From positions 1 through 54,095 of the forward strand of contig CAXIUT010000018.1 in the NCBI GenBank assembly GCA_964035545.1: DNA of 54,095 nt. The letters run 5' to 3'. A program made the translations under genes and the position numbers. How positions within the stretch are numbered: the stretch's first letter is position 1; each line of letters starts with the position of its first letter. A model generated the notes under the pieces. It did not search any database, was not told the DNA's origin, and worked only from the letters and a program-made list of their open reading frames with translations. The DNA comes from Bugula neritina (lineage: Eukaryota > Bryozoa > Gymnolaemata > Cheilostomatida > Bugulidae). Below, in pieces: positions 48,157-54,095 of the stretch.

Positions 48157-50008
48157 ATGAGTAAAAATCCTTATGTGATATTGCACTTAGAGGAAGATGC
48201 CAGTTACTAGGAAATCAGGGAAAGGTATAAACACTTCTCAAAGACTTTGCATCCAGATAAACAACCTCTATAAAATTATCAAATCACCAAAAAACTATTT
48301 GAGGAAATTGATGAGGCTTATAAATCTATTTCAAGTCCTTTGAGGAGGTTTATTTTTAGATAATACGGACTTTCTGCTTTAAAAATCATGGAATAAATTC
48401 CAGGAGAGTTTGAAGAATTCTAAGTTGATGAACTAACTTTTTAGCAGATCATAGTATGATTGGTATTATCTAGAGACTGAAACAGTTGATGATTTTTTTG
48501 TTATATGAGAAAGAGGCGAGTTTAGAGATGGACAAGTCCAAATTTATGACTAAATCTCTTCTAAATATATCCAAAGTAATGCGAAAACAGACCCAAGTAA
48601 AGATTTTTTCCAAAAGAAATCTTAGTTTTCCTGAAATAGAGAAGTAATTATTAAAATATTGAGTTAATCTTTTGATTATTAGATGGTTTTACCATAATTT
48701 TATGGATTTTCTAATAGTTTAGGAGTATCACACAATAGTAATAACTTAAGGACAGATCCTAAATCTTCACTGATGTTATCTTTATCGAGTGTTCGTCGTC
48801 TTTATAATAGCTATATGTTATCGTTGGGAGGTAGTATTGGCTCTGAAGGATCTAATTTTGAGGCTAGTTTTGATAAAATATGTTAAAACAACCTTCATTT
48901 TAAGTTTACTCCACTCTGTGTAAGTAATGGCAAATTGATGAATCCTAAGCTAGCTGTAGATAAGTCTTTTAAAAATTTACAATTTTCTGCAATAACAGAT
49001 ATTTCTAGTTCTAATTTTTAATTTTCTGAAGGAAATCAAAAGAGATTCAGTAAATCTTTGAAGGTATATATCGAAGGAAGTAACTTGGGATTGATGCCTA
49101 AGATAGAATGGCAGATGACATAGAGGCTACGTATGTTTATTCAGGTAACGATGGGAGTTAACTTCAGTACTCAGGAGCAAAACATTAGTATACATCCATC
49201 TTTGACCTATGGCTATAAGCTACTTCTGAATTAAGATCTAAAACTTGAATTATCTAGTTCTATTGGCTATCCTAATTATTATCAACTTTCTCTTTTTAGT
49301 AGTAAATATAGAGTTTCTATTCCTTTTGCTACTTCTGAGGCCGATAGTCTTTACTAGATATATAAGATAGGAAGTATGCTGGGAGTATATTTTTGCTATG
49401 AAAGTTATCACTATTTTAGACATAAAAGTGAGAAAGCTAGATAAAAGTTGATAAGAAAAGAGGAACAACGTCTCAAAGAACAAAAAAGATAGCTTAGTCG
49501 TCAAAATAGTTATATTTAACTTTCAGTAGCTGCCAAAAAAGATAAAGAAATCAAATATAATGGATTAATTATAATTAAAGCTTTTCTAGGTTAAAAAAAT
49601 AAGCTGGTTGAACTTAGTAGAAAAGCAGGAAAGAAGGTCAAAAAACCAGGAAGAGGACGAAGGACAGAATAGATGATTTATTAAGTAGAAGAACAGCTGA
49701 ACAGTTTAAGAGTAGATGTTGAAGATATAAGATCTGAGGTAAATGATGTGACTTTGTTATTGCAGAATGAGGTGAGTGGAGGTCAGATGATAAATTATAG
49801 AAGCTAGGAGTTGATCCGCTACAATCCTTGTCTGATCGATACAAATAGACCATTACTATATTTGATATATTTGTAGAGAGGAGAGTTGAAGATGGTTTTG
49901 TAGAGATGCGGAGGCAAGTTGTACTTGGGTAGTTTCAAGGGGTATTCTTTTTGTTCGGAAGTCAAGAGATCATTGACTAAAGTATCTAATTTCTTTTGGA
50001 GTAGATGA
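48157..50008 (+). CDS. DNAJC11: DNAJC11-like J-domain protein, 603 aa
   Basis: From ATG 48157 to TGA 50006-50008 with two 20-nt introns (48454-48473 GTATGATTGGTATTATCTAG; 48644-48663 GTAATTATTAAAATATTGAG). The N-terminal J domain has HPD (in KTLHPDKQP). It is followed by a beta-rich middle (IGSEGSNFEASFDK, LRMFIQVTMGVNFS) like the barrel-like part of DNAJC11. The C-terminal DUF3395-type region has KYNGLIIIKAFLGQ and YLQRGELKMVLQRCGG. DNAJC11 family members act with Hsp70 at the mitochondrial outer membrane and associate with MICOS/MIB complexes that shape cristae. Length is close to the human protein (about 560). The start is set by the J domain. Confidence 0.82.
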
Positions 50009-50209
50009 TCTAAAATAAAATAGTAACAATTTAATCCTACCCTTTATACATCTAAAACTTATAAAATATTCATATTCTGAATTTAGAGTATGTCTTAAAA
50101 AGATAGTTTATTTAATAAAATATTGATTTATTTAGTTTATCTGTTCTCTAAATGATTTATAATTATAGCGATGAGGTTGTTATTAATTTGATAGTTATAG
50201 ATAGTCAAG

Positions 50210-52786
50210 ATGGGGAGTAGTCTATAGGGTGAATCGCATCCTCTTGCTAAAAACTGGATCTCTGTCTCCTCTACTACCTTTAAAAACAAAATAACTGAAT
50301 AACTTATTGATAGCTAGCAACTTCAACTCACCACCCAAGATGATATAATAACGAATACTAACCTCCTCATCAAAAGAGCTGCTCTTTCCCATCCTAATGT
50401 CCTTAAACTTATCTATTACTCCAACCAATCGAGCTCTTCACTCTGTTCAAACAACAAATCTAGTTTTAAAATCTATCTGGAACACACACTCTCTACTCTT
50501 GCAGATTTACAACTCAAAGGAAAAAATATATAAGTAGGACAAGATTGTGGATGCTGTTCTTTAGCAAGTGGAGTAGGTTATTTGGCTGAAAGATATGGGT
50601 TTTTTGGAATAAATGAAAAAAATATATGGTTGGTAGGCTAGGAGGGACATCCTCGCAGACAACAACTAAAGGTCTGGATCAACTCTGATCTCAAAAACAG
50701 CTGTGCTTAATCTGAAACAAAAGAACAAATCATGTGTAACCAGTTGATTAAAATTCTTAAAGGATTTTCTTGCAAAAAAAATCATTCTTTACAAATAAAA
50801 GCTTATCATTTGAATAGTTTAGTTTAATAAATATACTCCATTCATGATAAAATTTCTTCCTAGCAATCTGCAAAGAAGAGAGTGGCTTCTCACAAACAAA
50901 CTATTCAGCATAGTCCTCTTTTAAGTTAAAACTTCTTTATGGGAAGTAACAGTCCTCAATTTCAAAGAAAATATCCGAATCAGACCAATTTAACTCACAA
51001 AAATGACACTCTGAACTTTTCTAGTCAGGAAAAAAGGGACTATTTTAGGAATTAGATACCTTTGACGAGAAGTCCTATCAATGGGGAGAGGGAGTCAGTA
51101 TTTTAAAAGGTGAAATAGTTTAAGACAAATGTGAATAGTCAGGTTAGTCTTGACCCTAAATAGATGAAAAGAATAAATTTTAGTTATTCTGATAGTCTAG
51201 AAACTCCAAAGATGAACAAAAAAATTAATTAAGAGAGGACTAACAGTCAAATTGAAACAAACCTATGTTAGTAATTACCTCATTTTAGATTATCAAGCAA
51301 TTCTATACACCACTCTTCTTCTCTCTATCAATCTCCTTCGACTAAATCAAAAGGAGAATAAACAAAAGGACCTTTTCAACCTGATGATCTTATATTCAAA
51401 CAATAAACTATCAAAATTGAAGAAGATAAACCTAGAAATAATAAATAGTCTATTAGGTAGGTATAGAATCAACAAAAATTAGGCAACTAGTCAGAAGGCA
51501 TTAAAGGGAATGATAGAAGTAGTTACTAAGGGAATGATAGAAGTAGTTACTAAGGGAATGATAGAAGTAGTTACTAAGGGAATGATAGAAGTAGTTACTA
51601 AGGGAATGATAGAAGTAGTTACTAAGGGAATGATAGAAGTAGTTACTAAGGGAATGATAGAAGTAGTTACTAAGGGAACGATAGAAGTAGTTTTAAAGGG
51701 AATGATAGAAGTAGCTTTAAAGGGAATAATGTTCCAATAAAGAAGATGTGTCTTCAGTTGCAAAAGAGTATTGATGTCAGTTATAATAATACATCAAGAT
51801 AGGATGTGAGAAGTCATAGTCGAGGTAAAAGCAATCATTCGTTTGAGATAATTAGTTAATATAGAATATCAATTTAACCTGCTGTTGTTTTTTTAAACAA
51901 TATAGACCTTTAAAACTCTCAAGAGTTTTATTAACCTGAAAGGGTGTAGGTTGGGACTGAAAGATAAAGTTATAACTCAAAAACATAGAAATAAAAGATA
52001 AATAGTTTTAATTATAAAAAAATAAAATAGAAAGTTTTAGATTGCAGTTAGAAGATATAGTTATAGAGATAGAATCATAAAATTGTAAAGAATAATGTTG
52101 AAATAAAAAAATAACAAGTATCGAACCGAGTTGGATCGAACTAAACTTCTCTAAAAAGGTTTGCAGAGGTGAATTTATCTGAATCATAAATGAATATATC
52201 AAATCATTTCTCTTTTGATAATCCTCAAAAAAGTGAAGAAAAACTACAAAATTATCAACAACCAACAAAAGAACAATTCAAAACACTTATTGGATACCAC
52301 TAAAGTTAGCAACCACTTTAGTATCTTTTAAACTTAAAAAATAAACAAAAAAATCAATATAGTAAGTAAAGAGAAGATTAAAAGAAGTATAAAAAAGATA
52401 AATAAAAGTTTAGACAAGAAAAATAAAAGTTTAGACAAGAGAAGTAAATGTTGAAGTAGAAGAAGAAATATTAAAAGTATTTATAAGAGAAAGAGTAGAG
52501 CGAAAGTTCTTCTGAAGAAGATAGGAAAAAGGCAGAACTGCTTAATAAGATAAGTAATACTGAGCAGGTGCTTCGGTAGAACAGAAAGAAGTTGTAGCGG
52601 TTGCAGTTGGAGAAAGATTTATAGATATAGAAGGGACGGATAAAGGAGTAGATGTAGAAGGTAGTGGTAAATAGTGTGAATGATGAGTCCCATCGAATAA
52701 AGTAGAAAGTAAAACACAAAAAAGCTACTTTCGCAGCTCTAAAAGAAGAGGCTTCAAAAATTTTAGAAGATCTCAACTTTGATTGA
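50210..52786 (+). CDS. Repeat-bearing 858-aa protein with kinase-like N-terminus
   Basis: Single open frame of 858 codons from ATG 50210 to TGA 52784-52786. Residues about 20-110 resemble part of a protein-kinase N-lobe (RAALSHPNVLKLIYYS, then KIYLEHTLSTLADL, like the alphaC-beta4-beta5-hinge region). No Gly-rich loop, HRD or DFG motif is seen, so it is at most a degenerate or pseudokinase domain. A Cys cluster (CGCCSL) follows. The middle carries nine tandem copies of an 8-residue unit (GNDRSSYQ, 24 bp, 51503-51725). The last 150 residues form a Lys/Gln-rich coiled coil. Function unknown; a signalling or cytoskeletal scaffold is possible. Confidence 0.65.
51503..51725 (+). repeat. 24-bp coding tandem repeat, nine units
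   Basis: Units of AAGGGAATGATAGAAGTAGT plus TACT; six or seven are identical and the last two diverge (TTTTAAAG, GCTTTAAAG). In frame, so copy number can change without breaking the gene. Confidence 0.9.
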
Positions 52787-52899
52787 TATTTATTCCCTAC
52801 CCTATCGATATTTATTCCCTACCCTATCGATATTTATTCCCTACCCTATCGATATTGTATTACCATTCATCAGCATTAATTTTAGATATTAATAAAATT
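52787..52899. repeat. Short spacer with three 22-bp repeats
   Basis: Three tandem copies of TATTCCCTACCCTATCGATA with linking bases (52786-52853), directly upstream of the chitinase-like gene. They could be promoter elements or simple minisatellite. Confidence 0.85.
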
Positions 52900-53865
52900 A
52901 TGAAAATTCTCCTTGTTTTGATCTTTTTTATCGCGGGAGGTTCTTGTTTCAGCATTGAATAAGCCAACAGTGAATCTAACAAAAAAGGTAATTACTTGTC
53001 TTTATTTTATTGTGGCTTTGGAGATGACTACTGCGGACAGTCTATTGAAGATGATGTTAATATTGGAGCTTCTCACGTCATGCTATCTTTTGTTAACACT
53101 CAACAAGATGGTAGTGTTAAGATGGATGAGTAAAAGTTTCCTCACAAGCCTTTTAACATATGGAAAGGAGTTGGAAAGAAGGTGTTGATATCTGTGGGAG
53201 GTCAGAATGGACATTGGGGGACTGTTTTTGCTAGTACTCAATCTACAGATAATTTCATAAACTCTTTGGTTGATATTGTGAAAAGGTTTAAGCTGGATGG
53301 AGTCGATTTAGATTTATAAAGTTTTAACACTCCTCCCAGAGTAGTTGCCAACGCCATCATAAAGTTGAAAACAGCTTTGAATGTGTTAGGTAAGAAGATA
53401 TTGACAGTTTCTCCTGAAAGTGTGACAGTATATCAACCAATGGGAGTTCCTGATCCTGATACAGGTGCTGGCTATTATAACTACTTTGTTCCCATCATCA
53501 ATATTGCTGATGCTTATATTGATTACTATCAGGTACAATGCTATAATGACTGGTATTAATTTCCAGGAGATTCAGTTGAATATTTGATGGATATATATCT
53601 TAACTGGAGAAACTATCAAGGAATGACTCCTTGGGGCTCAAAGCCATTACCCAATTTCGATGGAGTGAAGGGAGAGAAACTGGTTATAGGGCTCTTAGCT
53701 TCTACTTCTGCTGGAGGTGCTTCTTACTATAAAACTCCAGAGGTTATAATGAGATTCAAGGCCTGGTTATTAGAGAAAGGATATAAAGTTGGAGGTTACA
53801 TGATCTGGGATAGTCATTGGGATACTCTCAACAACAAACTCATTTCTGATGCCTGTTTGAAGTGA
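52900..53865 (+). CDS. GH18 chitinase-like protein, catalytic Glu replaced by Gln, 321 aa
   Basis: Open frame from ATG 52900 to TGA 53863-53865 with a signal peptide (MKILLVLIFFIAGGSCFS). GH18 landmarks appear in order: VLISVGGQNG (about residues 94-103), the active-site strand DGVDLDLQ (residues 133-140), ILTVSPE, the YYQVQCYND strand (a QxYN motif), and a final MIWDSHWD strand with the conserved Trp. In active enzymes the motif is DxxDxDxE, the last Glu being the acid catalyst. Here that position is Gln140, encoded by TAA at 53317-53319. Gln at this site is known in non-catalytic GH18 members such as concanavalin B, so this is probably a secreted carbohydrate-binding protein, not a chitinase. 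Confidence 0.85.
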
Positions 53866-54025
53866 TATCAATATATCTGATCGATTACTTACTATATCTG
53901 ATCTATTAATAGCTATATCTGATCGATTAATAGCTATATCTGATCGATTAATAGCTATATCTGATCGATTAATAGCTATATCTGATCGATTAATAGCTAT
54001 ATCTGATCGATTAATAGCTATATCT
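53866..54025. repeat. Subtelomeric 21-bp tandem repeat
   Basis: About seven units of TATATCTGATCGATTAATAG plus C between the last gene and the right telomere. The first two are degenerate, the rest identical. No gene. Confidence 0.95.
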
Positions 54026-54095
54026 GGGGTTTGGGGTTGGGGTTGGGGTTGGGGTTGGGGTTGGGGTTGGGGTTGGGGTTGGGGTTGGGGTTGGG
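54026..54095. repeat. Right telomere (G4T2)n
   Basis: Eleven or so GGGGTT units, with one GGGGTTT variant at the innermost position, closing the right end of the molecule. Confidence 0.97.

Noticed and set aside
1-54095. tRNA, rRNA, CRISPR arrays, transposases or viral genes
   Set aside because: I looked on both strands and saw no cloverleaf, rRNA core, regular spacer array, or transposase/integrase motif that I could support.

Overview
ORGANISM. This is somatic (macronuclear) DNA of a ciliate. TAA and TAG lie in frame throughout every long gene and only TGA ends them, so UAR reads as glutamine and UGA is the sole stop. Both ends carry C4A2/G4T2 telomeres, intergenic DNA is short and AT-rich, and spliceosomal introns are extremely small: most are exactly 20 nt, a few 19-25 nt. 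C4A2 repeats point to the oligohymenophorean side (Tetrahymena/Paramecium type), and the tiny introns are more Paramecium-like. The species is not identifiable from sequence alone.

SCAFFOLD STRUCTURE. The window is at least three pieces joined. Piece 1 (1-8446) has a left telomere and ends inside a TPR gene. Piece 2 (8447-21023) begins with C4A2 and ends with G4T2, so it looks like a complete 12.6-kb minichromosome. A 200-N gap follows (21024-21223). Piece 3 (21224-54095) repeats 12698-20943 almost exactly as 21224-29207. It then runs past the point where piece 2 received its telomere and continues to a right telomere at 54095. The simplest biological reading is alternative chromosome breakage and telomere addition: a short form ending at 20943 and a read-through form. 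The two copies differ by many single-base length differences and also by different numbers of tandem repeats.

PIECE 1: SLC35B-type nucleotide-sugar transporter (-), two uncharacterised proteins plus a small membrane protein, and a large TPR protein (-) cut at the junction. PIECE 2: SURF2 (+) and the dynein-2 intermediate chain DYNC2I2/WDR34 (-) tail to tail; a basic low-complexity protein (+); a small RIIa/Dpy-30-like protein (+); an acid-ceramidase/NAAA-family amidase (+); a repeat-bearing protein (+); a long TTTA microsatellite; a propeller-like protein (-); a coiled-coil protein (-); and a C2H2 zinc-finger protein (+) 49 bp from the telomere. PIECE 3 repeats most of these, then adds a cysteine-rich multi-TM surface protein (-), four small uncharacterised proteins (one with a C2-like domain and a tail anchor), a giant ~2,640-residue surface protein (-), a Rab-like GTPase (+), an 839-aa coiled-coil protein (+), a DNAJC11-like J-protein (+), an 858-aa repeat protein with a kinase-like N-terminus (+) and a GH18 chitinase-like protein whose catalytic Glu is Gln (+).

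HOW THEY FIT. There is no operon logic: genes are monocistronic, on both strands, 20-250 bp apart. Several products suit a ciliated cell (dynein-2 chain, RIIa-like protein, coiled coils, surface proteins), but I see no dedicated new pathway or defence system. The most interesting feature is the chromosome architecture. Reading frames and introns were worked out by hand, so some splice sites are provisional.
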